64,000 bases of DNA from Euryarchaeota archaeon SM23-78 (lineage in GTDB: Archaea; Nanobdellota; Nanobdellia; Woesearchaeales; SM23-78), in NCBI GenBank assembly GCA_001595785.1, contig LSSJ01000005.1, positions 32,137-96,136 of the forward strand. Direction: 5' to 3'. This document shows positions 7,917-15,993 of the stretch, piece by piece; position 1 is the stretch's first letter, and the number at the start of each line of letters is the position of its first letter. The translations under genes and the position numbers were made by a program. The notes beneath the pieces are model-generated. The model worked only from the letters and a program-made list of their open reading frames with translations, searched no databases and was not told where the DNA came from.

Positions 7917-8395
7917 TTTTTGCAAAAAAATATTAAATCTTTGTCTTCGATTAATATCTCATCAATCTCAAATAATTCATTAATTAGTTTTTCAATTAGT
8001 TCAAATTGTTGAGTTCTTTTTAGGATTGAAAAAACAAATCTCTTTTTTCCTACTCGTCTAATTTCTTTTAACCATTTCTCTATGTTTTTAAAGTTGTGTA
8101 TTGCTGTTATGCTTATAACAATGTCGAAAGTGTTGTCAGGCCAGTTAAGTTTTTCAGCTTTCCCAACCATTAACTTGTGCTTTCCTTTGTATTGTTTAAC
8201 TAGTTCTTTAGAAGGGTCAATACCAGTAACTTCGCAGTTAAATAGATTTAAATAAGAGCCGTTTCCGCACCCAACATCCAAGAGTTTATCAGTTTTCTTA
8301 AGGTCAAGCCTGCTATGAATAATCTTTGCTTTTCTTAATTGTTCCTCACCATGAAGCTCATGATAGCCCTTTGAGATTTCATTATAATAGTTCAT
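7907..8395 (-). CDS. Class I SAM-dependent methyltransferase
   Basis: A 162-residue Methyltransf_11/UbiE-like protein. Motif I is LLDVGCGNGSYL (residues ~39-50), the acidic end of strand 2 is TGIDPS, a KAEKLNWPDNTFD segment follows, and strand 4 is IVISITAIHNF. It has a short C-terminal part. The substrate is unknown. The last codons overlap the start of tRNA-Ala, so the mRNA and the tRNA precursor share sequence. The gene is followed on the same strand by two tRNAs, but a tRNA substrate is only a suggestion. Confidence 0.8.
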   Translation of the reverse strand: MNYYNEISKGYHELHGEEQLRKAKIIHSRLDLKKTDKLLDVGCGNGSYLNLFNCEVTGIDPSKELVKQYKGKHKLMVGKAEKLNWPDNTFDIVISITAIHNFKNIEKWLKEIRRVGKKRFVFSILKRTQQFELIEKLINELFEIDEILIEDKDLIFFCKKGS

Positions 8396-8427
8396 TTTTC
8401 AAGTGAAAGAATGGAAATAGCAGAGTT

Positions 8428-10020
8428 TTAAATAAATATCGCAAGAATGATTCGTGACAGTATTAGCAACACCAAAAACATTCCTGAAAACACTAAGTTA
8501 AATACAAGAACCTTTTTGTGCTTGTAATATCCCCAGAGTATGAGAGGTACAAAGATTATGAAAGGAAAGAAAATAAACCCAACAAACAATGAGAATAAGA
8601 GTGGGAAAATTATGTCTTGTAATTGCAATAGTATTGAAACAGGGATTAAAAGGGTTATAACTATGATTATGCTTAAAGGTATTGCTATTGCTGTTTTTTG
8701 CCTGCCTTCTAGTTTTATTCTTTGATAAACTGCTTGTTTTCTCTCTGTAAAGGCATGGTCCACACCTTTAATATAAGCAGCAATCCAGACTCCTACAAGG
8801 GTTAAAAAGTTGAACAAACCAAACAAAGCAAACTTGAACAGATGAGGATTATCATTCCTAAACACAATGATACCAGCTAACAAGCTTGAAAGACATGAGA
8901 TAAAAATGAAAATTATTAATCCCCACCAAATAATCCTATTTATCAGGCTCTCATAAACAACTACCTTGTTTGGAACCTCATTCTTAAACCATAAGTCTTG
9001 GATTAAAGCATTTGAAGGAGCACTTATCTTTACCTTGGTGTATTCAAGGTTGGATATATAATAATTTGATTCGCGGCTGGATATGGCTGGAAGGCTATAA
9101 CCAGAATAAAAATCCTTTAAATCCTTAGGCGCCTTGTGAGTGCTCTCAGAAAAAAAGGTTATCTCTGAGTCTGCCTTTATCTCTTTGTAAAGCTCTGGCT
9201 GGACATAACCCATGACATAGATAACAGCAGGCACAACTGTGTCACCGTAAACAGAGGTTGGTTTTAAAGGATAATAGATTTTTGGAGTAGGGAATGAGAT
9301 AAAAACCCCTACTGTGTTGCCTGTTCTCCTCCGATAATAATAATCATATTCAACATCTGCCTGTGAATTTCTAAACTCATGAACATCAGATATCCAGGTT
9401 ATCACAAACACATAATGCTTACCAATGTATTCATCCAGGATTAAGGTGAACTCAGGCGGTAACTTTAAGTCCTTGCTTGTTAAGTAATTTTCTAGAGACT
9501 GACTATCAAGAGCACCCACTAACTCTGTTGTCAAGCCCATCTTTTCAATTCTTTCATAAACAGTGACTCCCTCAGCATCTAAAGACTTTTCCATTGAGCC
9601 TGCTCTAAAAGCTCCGGGGCTTAAAGTGCCAAAATAAGCAAAGGGAAAGGGGTAAATCTGGCTTATAGACATGAGCGTGTATGCCTGGGAAATAGAGTTC
9701 TCAGCAAGCCTTTCAAGGTCTTTGCCAAAAAGCTCAGGAAAACCCTTAAGAATATTGATATCAACTTGTTTAGGGTCTGCTGGCACTGGGAAAATCCAAA
9801 CAGCCTGGTCGCCTTGCACCTTCTCTGCTGTATCAATAGTAAGAATCATGTGCTGGACCCCATCCTTATAATTAATAGCACAGAACTGCTGCTCCTCATC
9901 AAAAAGACGCCAAATATCTTCGTCATGAATTTTAATAAAAAAGCCTCCATCTGCTAGAGCAGAAGGGAGTATTAAGAAACAAATGAGAAGTATGATGATT
10001 ATACTAAGAGTTTTTTTCAT
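8428..10020 (-). CDS. DUF2330-like exported membrane protein
   Basis: The ATG at 10020 is preferred over the longer open frame because it gives a signal peptide (MKKTLSIIIILLICFLILPSALA). The extracellular part begins DGGFFIKIHDEDIWRLFDEEQQFCAINY and contains QAVWIFPVPADPKQV, the pattern of DUF2330 proteins that respond to repeated oxidised or amine motifs of unknown function. The last ~175 residues contain about six transmembrane segments. It is divergent from the JAMM-domain gene at 10105, with which it shares an 84-base promoter region. Confidence 0.6.
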   Translation of the reverse strand: MKKTLSIIIILLICFLILPSALADGGFFIKIHDEDIWRLFDEEQQFCAINYKDGVQHMILTIDTAEKVQGDQAVWIFPVPADPKQVDINILKGFPELFGKDLERLAENSISQAYTLMSISQIYPFPFAYFGTLSPGAFRAGSMEKSLDAEGVTVYERIEKMGLTTELVGALDSQSLENYLTSKDLKLPPEFTLILDEYIGKHYVFVITWISDVHEFRNSQADVEYDYYYRRRTGNTVGVFISFPTPKIYYPLKPTSVYGDTVVPAVIYVMGYVQPELYKEIKADSEITFFSESTHKAPKDLKDFYSGYSLPAISSRESNYYISNLEYTKVKISAPSNALIQDLWFKNEVPNKVVVYESLINRIIWWGLIIFIFISCLSSLLAGIIVFRNDNPHLFKFALFGLFNFLTLVGVWIAAYIKGVDHAFTERKQAVYQRIKLEGRQKTAIAIPLSIIIVITLLIPVSILLQLQDIIFPLLFSLFVGFIFFPFIIFVPLILWGYYKHKKVLVFNLVFSGMFLVLLILSRIILAIFI

Positions 10021-10104
10021 TCTAACAGATGCCTTGATTACACTTTTTTTAAATGTTTTGAATAAATGAATAACTATATTAACTATTACAACTCCCATCT
10101 TACT

Positions 10105-10545
10105 ATGCAGCTCATAAAAAAAATTGGCAACTGGCTTAAGCATGTATTTGAACTAGAAAAATTTGATTATGAAAAAATCGTGATAGAAAAAGAAGTAGTA
10201 GATGGAATCCTTGAATTAGCCCAAATGACCTCTCCTAAAGAGTTTATTGCATTCCTTGAAGGCAGGCAAAGAAAGAAAGTATTAAGGATTTATGGTCTTG
10301 CATACCAGGAATACTTTGCCAATGAGCACTCAACCCTCTCAAAAATAAACTTTCCAATAACCAGCAGAATAGTAGGCAGTGTGCACAGCCACCCAGGACC
10401 TAGCAACAAGCCCAGTGGAGCAGATTTAAGGTTTTTCTCAAAAAGAGGCATGGTGCACTTAATAATAAAGAGTCCTTACAGAGAAAAAGATATCCAGGCC
10501 TATGATATAAAGGGAAATAAAATAGTTTTTGAAGTTGTTGGTTAA
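10105..10545 (+). CDS. JAMM/MPN-domain metalloprotease-like protein
   Basis: The start is taken as the ATG at 10105, since the open frame upstream runs into the divergent promoter. The 146-residue product carries the complete JAMM zinc signature: HSHPGPSNKPSGAD (H-x-H-x7-S-x2-D) plus an upstream Glu in FIAFLEGRQ. JAMM proteins cleave isopeptide bonds of ubiquitin-like modifiers (SAMPs in archaea) or related substrates. No ubiquitin-like or E1-like gene is adjacent. Confidence 0.8.
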   Translation: MQLIKKIGNWLKHVFELEKFDYEKIVIEKEVVDGILELAQMTSPKEFIAFLEGRQRKKVLRIYGLAYQEYFANEHSTLSKINFPITSRIVGSVHSHPGPSNKPSGADLRFFSKRGMVHLIIKSPYREKDIQAYDIKGNKIVFEVVG

Positions 10546-10554
10546 TCTAGTTAA

Positions 10555-11811
10555 TCACTCAGCTGTCGGATCAACAACCCTTCCCATGAATAATATGTTT
10601 CCTGTTTCTCTTTCCTGGATTATGAAGATGAATGGGTGGTCTGCTCTGAAATTATTCATTGGTCCTGCAGACAATTCCATAATAACTACGGTTGCTGCTG
10701 CTGCTTCTGTGCCCTCCTCATTCACATCTACAAAGGCTTGGTGTATCACTTGGCTAATAAACAAACCTCTAGACCCAGTCATGCCTGAAAAGTCTGCTTC
10801 AAATGGTGTGAATGCGAGGGGCATACCCATCTCACTCAAGGTTTCTGCCATAAAGTATTTGGTCTCAAAAGTAAACTTAGGCAGGTATACATCCATTTGT
10901 CTTTCCATAAGTCCATTTTTCCATTCATTTAGTTTTTCAATTGTTAGAGATTCTTCAAGTTTTAATAAGTCTTCATCTTTAGGAAGCAGGACAAGCATGG
11001 ATAAGTCCTCTCCTTTGTAGAGCATCTCAAGCACCTGCAGGTCTTCGTTCTCATAGTAATTGAATTTAGCATCCTTGTCATCACGCACCATCATGTCCAC
11101 GGTGACTGTTTTGTCAGGACTCACTCTGAAGGGAGCATCATGAGTATCTTTCTTCTCAAACTCCTTGACCCAGGTTCCTTTGAAGTAGATAGCATTTGTT
11201 AAGACCAAGCGGGTCATAGGATTAATAGCCCCTGCAGGGATTATATCCTTAATTTTGTGGTTAGTCATATCCTCAACCCATTTATTAATGATTTGCCTTG
11301 ATTCCTCACTCGCCCCTATAAAATCGAGATTAGTAACCCCACTTCCATAGTACTGTTCAACATTGCTCATGTATTCAGGTAAAAAATGATAGGTCTGCTC
11401 TGCCCACAAAGCATTAGCTGTGTGAAGTTTGTACTTCTTGTCTTTCTTGTTCAGGTCATTGTAGACTTTAGCATATGCAGGCCTTCTCACATCAGCTTCT
11501 TCAGGAAAATGAAACACTTCTTGCATTTCTTCTGCTGTCTGGCCATTTGCCCCTTCATAAGTCATGGCTAGGGCTGTTGAGATACTGTAAGGAGAGAAAA
11601 AGATATTACCATCTTCATCCTCATTAAGCTTTGAGTAAAGCTCTAAAGCAAACTGGTTATTTGCCTTCACAACAGCACTCACTCCTTCTGATGTTGCTCC
11701 ACTATCATCTGCTAGTGGCACTGAAGGTCCTGTTTGACAGGCAGTTAAAAATAAGCCTAAAAAGAGTATAGATAAGATAAAAATTGTTCCAAAGATTTTT
11801 TTTGCTTTCAT
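10555..11811 (-). CDS. Serpin, lipoprotein-anchored serine protease inhibitor
   Basis: A 418-residue full-length serpin. The N-terminus is a lipoprotein signal (hydrophobic core ending LFLTACQTG, Cys lipidation site), then NIFFSPYSISTALAMTYEGA, the conserved helix B region. The reactive-loop hinge EEGTEAAAATVV (near residues 365-376) has Gly-Thr at P15-P14 and Ala at P12-P9, the pattern of inhibitory serpins. Counting from the hinge places P1-P1' near Leu-Ser-Ala-Gly. The C-terminus has HPFIFIIQ and NILFMGRVVDP. It probably protects the cell surface from proteases. Archaeal serpins are uncommon. Confidence 0.93.
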   Translation of the reverse strand: MKAKKIFGTIFILSILFLGLFLTACQTGPSVPLADDSGATSEGVSAVVKANNQFALELYSKLNEDEDGNIFFSPYSISTALAMTYEGANGQTAEEMQEVFHFPEEADVRRPAYAKVYNDLNKKDKKYKLHTANALWAEQTYHFLPEYMSNVEQYYGSGVTNLDFIGASEESRQIINKWVEDMTNHKIKDIIPAGAINPMTRLVLTNAIYFKGTWVKEFEKKDTHDAPFRVSPDKTVTVDMMVRDDKDAKFNYYENEDLQVLEMLYKGEDLSMLVLLPKDEDLLKLEESLTIEKLNEWKNGLMERQMDVYLPKFTFETKYFMAETLSEMGMPLAFTPFEADFSGMTGSRGLFISQVIHQAFVDVNEEGTEAAAATVVIMELSAGPMNNFRADHPFIFIIQERETGNILFMGRVVDPTAE

Positions 11812-11871
11812 AATAATATGTATAAAGAAGCATTTATAAAAATGTTTTTATAAATTTAAGTTGGGTTGAAG

Positions 11872-12201
11872 TTAACTGGTCAAACCCTTTAATTTCTTCA
11901 CTAACTTATCATAAACTTTTTTCTTTTTTAATTTTGTTAGTACAAATAGTTTCTTGGCTATCATCTCTTTAGAAACAGTAAAGATATAATTCAATTTAAT
12001 TACACTATCTTTGATTGCTCCTTCTTTTTTTGTTAGAGGTATTCCTTCCATTTTCAGGTTGCTGGTGATTCCTGCGACCACCACATTATCGTATTCTTCG
12101 AATAATATGAGTGCTGGTCTTTTCTTTATCTCAAAGGTGTCTGTGTATTGCACTCTTGTCAGCACTACTTGACCCGGTTTAAGCATTCTCCCATTCCTCA
12201 T
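11872..12201 (-). CDS. PemK/MazF-like toxin
   Basis: A 109-residue protein with the SH3-like fold pattern of MazF/PemK endoribonucleases: LKPGQVVLTRVQY, KKRPALILFEE and VVVAGITSN, then KLNYIFTVSKEMI. Family members cut mRNA at short sequences. It overlaps the upstream antitoxin gene by 23 bases, so the two are translated together. An in-frame Met at residue 6 is an alternative start. Confidence 0.8.
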   Translation of the reverse strand: MRNGRMLKPGQVVLTRVQYTDTFEIKKRPALILFEEYDNVVVAGITSNLKMEGIPLTKKEGAIKDSVIKLNYIFTVSKEMIAKKLFVLTKLKKKKVYDKLVKKLKGLTS

Positions 12202-12403
12202 CTGCTTTGTTGTCCCAGAGCTCTTTCATTTTGGCTTGCTGGATTTTGTGCAGAAATTCATCGTACTGATTTTTCTTTTTCACAGCCTGAAAAACAGGTA
12301 TCATATTATTGATGAGCTCATTATATGTTTGCCGGGGATATTCTCTGGTTTCTTTTAACAAATTAACCACTTCCTTGTCTAATTGTATTGTTGTTGAACT
12401 CAT
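12179..12403 (-). CDS. Antitoxin partner of the MazF-like toxin
   Basis: A 74-residue protein. The first ~35 residues (MSSTTIQLDKEVVNLLKETR) look like a ribbon-helix-helix or related DNA-binding head, and the C-terminal half is a charged helix typical of toxin-binding antitoxin tails. It lies directly upstream of the toxin with overlapping ends. Its start codon is inside the left arm of a long inverted repeat, so autoregulation is likely. Confidence 0.75.
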   Translation of the reverse strand: MSSTTIQLDKEVVNLLKETREYPRQTYNELINNMIPVFQAVKKKNQYDEFLHKIQQAKMKELWDNKADEEWENA

Positions 12404-12436
12404 TATATATCACCTATAATTAGTATATAATGAGTT
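12397..12436 (-). promoter_or_regulatory. Inverted-repeat operator and promoter of the toxin-antitoxin pair
   Basis: AACTCATTATATA (12397-12409) is the exact reverse complement of TATATAATGAGTT (12424-12436), with a 14-base spacer that holds the GGTGA ribosome-binding site. The left arm covers the antitoxin ATG. A TATA-like run (TTTATATATAA on the minus strand) lies just upstream at ~12437-12447. Binding of the antitoxin here would block transcription start; alternatively the repeat folds in the mRNA. Confidence 0.65.
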
Positions 12437-12453
12437 ATATATAAAGTTTTCTA

Positions 12454-13566
12454 TTATGTAAAAGCTCCCAATCTAATTTGCTGCTCCCCACCAACCCTGA
12501 TAAAAGGCCCGGCCCTTTTCATCACAACTCCACATTTCTTTAGATTATCACTTTTTAGCTTCTTATTCTCTCTAAACGCTATTATCTTCTGCGCTGTCTT
12601 TAACCCTATGCCTGGCACTCTTATTAGTTCATCATAAACCGCATCCTCTATATTAACTGGCTCTGTCAATATATTTTCTGCTATTGCTAGCTTTGGGTCC
12701 TTGTTTGGCAGCATCTCATCTACTAACACTTCTTTTATCTCGCTCAGCTTGTACTTGTACTCTCGTAATAACCAATCACAATTATACAAATGATTTGCTC
12801 TGCTTGGGGATTCTTTTTTTCTATTCTCAAGAGGCGTATTCTTAAGAGGGGAAAAAGCAGAGTAATAAACCCTTTTTAAGTCCATGTTCATGTACTCCCA
12901 TTTTGCCATTTTTAATACTTCCAAGTCTGTTTCATCACTTGCACCAATTATTATCTGTGTGGTCTGCCCTCCTCTTGGCTCAACTCTTTTAATCCAGGCC
13001 TGTCTTCTAATAATATCACTTTGCAGTTCTTTAACACTTGATAACTCACTAAGCCTTGACTTGTTAGGAGCCTCAACATTAATACTTAGCCTTGATACTA
13101 ACTCTGAGGCTTGTTTTATTAAGTCATAACTAGTGCCTGGCAATACTTTGAAATGTATATATCCTTGAAACTTGTACTTATGCCTGACCAATCTAACTGT
13201 TCTGAGCATTTTTTCTGTCATTACATCAGGGTCTCCTGCTACTCCACTGCTTAGAAAAAGGCCAGTAACAATGTCTCTTTCTACAAGTTTGTTAAAAAAG
13301 TCTGCTAGTTCTGCTGGTTCAAACTCTGTTAGTTTTCTCTGGCCACACCCTGCTCTATTTGCACAGTATCTGCAGTCATGCTTGCACTTGTTGGTTTGTA
13401 AGGTCTTAAGCAGAGAGCAGAAATGACCATTCTGAGTTTTTGCCTTAATCACACCAGGCAAGTTATGCAATCCATCTGTTATCTCTGGTGGCTTACAAAT
13501 CTCTCCTCCACACACATCATATTTACCTGCGTCTCCTAGAAGTCTGGCTTTTTCAAGGGTGTTCAT
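12454..13566 (-). CDS. Radical SAM protein, putative DNA modification/repair type
   Basis: A 370-residue radical SAM enzyme with the 4Fe-4S motif CKHDCRYC near residue 61 and additional cysteines (CGGEIC, ANRAGC). The C-terminal domain has a helix-hairpin-helix pattern, LIRVPGIGLKTAQKI, seen in DNA-binding proteins. This architecture matches the family annotated as putative DNA modification/repair radical SAM protein. In many genomes it is paired with a uracil-glycosylase-like partner; none is adjacent here, although a family 4 glycosylase lies at 60396. Confidence 0.82.
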   Translation of the reverse strand: MNTLEKARLLGDAGKYDVCGGEICKPPEITDGLHNLPGVIKAKTQNGHFCSLLKTLQTNKCKHDCRYCANRAGCGQRKLTEFEPAELADFFNKLVERDIVTGLFLSSGVAGDPDVMTEKMLRTVRLVRHKYKFQGYIHFKVLPGTSYDLIKQASELVSRLSINVEAPNKSRLSELSSVKELQSDIIRRQAWIKRVEPRGGQTTQIIIGASDETDLEVLKMAKWEYMNMDLKRVYYSAFSPLKNTPLENRKKESPSRANHLYNCDWLLREYKYKLSEIKEVLVDEMLPNKDPKLAIAENILTEPVNIEDAVYDELIRVPGIGLKTAQKIIAFRENKKLKSDNLKKCGVVMKRAGPFIRVGGEQQIRLGAFT

Positions 13567-13624
13567 ATAAATGTATTAGAAATCTTTCTTAAAATAGCTT
13601 ACGCAGGAATGTCCAGTGGAGAAA

Positions 13625-13735
13625 TAGCCCTGCCCGGATTCGAACCGAGGTCACCAGGTTTCTCTAAGCTTGTTGACCTTTCTGCAAACAGAAAATTCCA
13701 GAGCCTGATATGTTTGGCCACTACACCACAGGGCT
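13625..13735 (-). tRNA. tRNA-Gln(CTG) with a canonical 37/38 intron
   Basis: Acceptor AGCCCUG pairs with CAGGGCU, discriminator A, no CCA. The anticodon stem UCAGG/CCUGG encloses the loop C-U-CUG-G and A38. A ~38-nt intron (about 13660-13697) sits between positions 37 and 38, the usual archaeal site. The T arm is CUCGG-UUCGAAU-CCGGG. Exons sum to 73 nt. Confidence 0.9.
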
Positions 13736-13791
13736 GTAACCACATAGAAAAACAGTAACTTTTTTAAATACTTTACTTTTTCAAGAGTTTT

Positions 13792-14316
13792 ATGGCAAAA
13801 CTTAGAAAAGCAGTGTCTTATAGAAGAGTGGAAAGGCCTTATACTCGTAAGTCTAAATATAGAAAAAAGAACTTTGTAAGAGCAACCCCTCATAACCTCA
13901 TAGTAAAGTATGATATGGGAAATCTAAAGAAGAAGTTTGCTTACAGAGTTGATGTTAATTCTAAGGAGAAGATACAGGTAAGACACAACGCCTTAGAGGC
14001 TGCTAGGAAGTCTAGTAATAGGTTATTGGAGAAAAGAGCAGGCAAGGTTGGTTATAAACTTAAGATAAGGATTTTTCCTCACCATATTCTCAGGGAAAAC
14101 CCTGTTGCTACAGGAGCAGGTGCTGATCGTATGAGCACAGGTATGAAGAAGAGCTTTGGAAAGCCTATTGGATTAGCAGCTCAGGTAAGACCTGGTCAGA
14201 CCCTTTTTGAAGTACATGTTGACAAGCCCCAATTAGAGACTGGGAAGACAGCTGCTAAGAGAATAGCTGCTAAGATGCCTTGCAAATGCCAGATTATTAT
14301 TAATGAGCAGAAATAG
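13792..14316 (+). CDS. rpl10e: Large ribosomal subunit protein L10e (uL16)
   Basis: A 174-residue protein matching archaeal L10e along its length: MAKLRKAVSYRRVERPYTRKS at the start, RIFPHHILREN, GADRMSTGMKKSFGKP and the AKMPCKCQI end. L10e is the archaeal/eukaryotic form of bacterial L16; it sits near the peptidyl transferase centre and A-site tRNA elbow. It begins 57 bases from the divergent tRNA-Gln and abuts the convergent GTPase gene with no spacer. Confidence 0.96.
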   Translation: MAKLRKAVSYRRVERPYTRKSKYRKKNFVRATPHNLIVKYDMGNLKKKFAYRVDVNSKEKIQVRHNALEAARKSSNRLLEKRAGKVGYKLKIRIFPHHILRENPVATGAGADRMSTGMKKSFGKPIGLAAQVRPGQTLFEVHVDKPQLETGKTAAKRIAAKMPCKCQIIINEQK

Positions 14317-15255
14317 TTATTTAACTTTCTTGCTAATCTCTTTTTTTAACTCATCAACACTAGTGAACGCCTTTTTAGAAAAATCTTTAGTTGCGCCCTG
14401 CTCTAGCAGGTCGGTTTTTGAGAGATAAAGAATAACTGGTTTTTTGAATTGTTTGATTCTCTTTAACAATCTCTTCTGATCTTTTAATGGATAGGGCTCT
14501 GTCAAGTCAAATATGTATACAATCAGGTCAGCCTGGTATTTTACTGCAAGATAAGCCTGCTTCTCAATATTATTCATCTTGTCAGGCCTGTTAAGGGTTC
14601 CTGGGGTGTCTATGAATTGCACTTTCTCATTTTTTAGCTTTGCATAGCCTAGGTTAAGGCTCTTAGTAGTAAATGCATATTCTTTTATCTCTGGGGTGCT
14701 GGTTGTTAATTTACTTAGAAGAGTTGTCTTGCCCACGTTTGGAAAGCCTGAGATACACACAGTAAATAATTGTTTAATCACAGGATAATCCTTTATCACA
14801 CGCCTAGAGTGCTCTAAATACTCTAAATTCTTACTTATTTGCTTTATTACAGAGCTTATTCTTCCTAAATAAGCTTTTTTTGCGCTGTCCAGGTCTGTGA
14901 AGTTCTTGGCTTGCTTTATTCTCTTCTTGTGCTCTCTGGCCAGCTCACTAATCTTTTTCTGAGCCCAGTTAAGGCTTGCAAGGGCTTTCTTTAACTTGTC
15001 ATAATCAAGGGTTACTCTAAGTAGCTCTTTGTAAAAATCAGAAAGTTCATCAAAAACAGGAAAACCCTTACCAATTTCATATAATTTAGTGCACAACACA
15101 TCCCTTATTATTCCTATTCTATCATGTTCTCTGGGCTTTGCTTTTTCAAAAGGAGTTCCTTTTTTCTTTGTGCCTTCATGCTTTAGAGCTCTTTTTATAG
15201 CTATATCTAAGTAAGTCTGAGCTTTCTCTACTTGTTTGATTGATTGGAAGGTCAT
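14317..15255 (-). CDS. NOG1-family ribosome-assembly GTPase
   Basis: The ATG at 15255 (MTFQSIKQVEKAQ) is the sensible start, giving 312 residues; the open frame reaches 15474 but would overlap the S6e gene. The N-terminal half is helical (NOG1 N domain). The G domain has GFPNVGKTTLL (G1), a Thr-containing switch TTKSLNLGY, DTPGTLNRP (G3) and LSKTDLL (G4, NKxD-like). NOG1/Obg GTPases act in 50S/60S subunit assembly, which fits the location between two ribosomal protein genes. Confidence 0.88.
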   Translation of the reverse strand: MTFQSIKQVEKAQTYLDIAIKRALKHEGTKKKGTPFEKAKPREHDRIGIIRDVLCTKLYEIGKGFPVFDELSDFYKELLRVTLDYDKLKKALASLNWAQKKISELAREHKKRIKQAKNFTDLDSAKKAYLGRISSVIKQISKNLEYLEHSRRVIKDYPVIKQLFTVCISGFPNVGKTTLLSKLTTSTPEIKEYAFTTKSLNLGYAKLKNEKVQFIDTPGTLNRPDKMNNIEKQAYLAVKYQADLIVYIFDLTEPYPLKDQKRLLKRIKQFKKPVILYLSKTDLLEQGATKDFSKKAFTSVDELKKEISKKVK

Positions 15256-15349
15256 GGTGACTAGAATATTCAAAACCTTTAAAAAGGCATTCTTTTTCCA
15301 TCTTCCTGACTGAGCGCAAATATGTATTTGTAGGCTCGGAGGGTAAAAA

Positions 15350-15832
15350 ATGGAATTTAAAGTGAATTTTTGCGACCCAAAGACAGGCAAAACTGTCAAG
15401 AAAGTTGTTTCTGACAAACAAGCAGAGATTTTTCTTAAGAAAAGAATCGGGGACAAGATAAAAGGAGATAACATAGGCTTTGAAGGCTATGAATTTGAGA
15501 TAAGCGGAGGCAGTGACTACTGCGGCTTTCCAATGAGAAGAGATGTTCGAGGCACTGCAAGGAAAAGGATACTGATAGTAAGTGGTGTTGGCATTAGGAA
15601 GAACAGGAAAGGCAGAAGAGTAAGGAAGACAGTGGCTGGCAACACAATTTATTCAAGAACAGCCCAGATAAATCTGAAAATATTGAAGTATGGGGCTAAG
15701 CCTTTGGTAGAGAAGAAAAAGGAAGAGAAGAAAGAGCCAGAAAAAAAAGAAGAGTCTAAAAAAGAAGAGAAGCCAAAAGAAGAGAAGAAAGCAGAAGAGA
15801 AAAAAGAGGAGAAGTCAGAGGAAAAAAAGTAA
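15350..15832 (+). CDS. rps6e: Small ribosomal subunit protein S6e with lysine/glutamate tail
   Basis: Residues 1-125 match eS6: MEFKVNFCDPKTGKTVKK, GDKIKGDNIGFEGYEFEISGGSDYCGFPMRRDVRG. The C-terminal ~40 residues are an almost pure Lys/Glu repeat (KEEKK units), an extension not needed for the fold and probably disordered. It is divergent from the NOG1-type GTPase. Confidence 0.95.
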   Translation: MEFKVNFCDPKTGKTVKKVVSDKQAEIFLKKRIGDKIKGDNIGFEGYEFEISGGSDYCGFPMRRDVRGTARKRILIVSGVGIRKNRKGRRVRKTVAGNTIYSRTAQINLKILKYGAKPLVEKKKEEKKEPEKKEESKKEEKPKEEKKAEEKKEEKSEEKK

Positions 15833-15911
15833 GCCTGTCCGGCGCTTGAGAACCAATAAAGATTTAATTAAAAATTAAGTTTAAAATCAAAAAAATAAAA
15901 TAAAAATAATT

Positions 15912-15954
15912 ATTTGCTCGCTCACCATGTTCGCGAGGGGGAAAAGCTCGCGAG
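15912..15954. repeat. GC-rich inverted repeats upstream of argS
   Basis: CTCGC pairs with GCGAG around an ~11-base loop at about 15917-15937, followed by the palindrome CTCGCGAG near 15947-15954, in otherwise A/T-only sequence. A TATA-like element (CATTTATAAA) lies just downstream at ~15960-15970, about 25 bases before the ArgS start. The repeats may be the S6e 3' end structure or a small mobile remnant. Confidence 0.35.
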
Positions 15955-15993
15955 GGAAAAACATTTATAAACTCTCTTCTCTTATTCATTCAT

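Noticed and set aside
10529..11020. 163-residue plus-strand frame opposite the serpin
   Set aside because: The serpin motifs on the minus strand are complete, so this is a shadow.
13651..13893. 80-residue minus-strand reading frame across tRNA-Gln
   Set aside because: It covers the tRNA and antisense of L10e and has no protein features.
15256..15474. Longer N-terminus of the NOG1-type GTPase
   Set aside because: It overlaps the S6e start and promoter on the other strand and is unlike the family.
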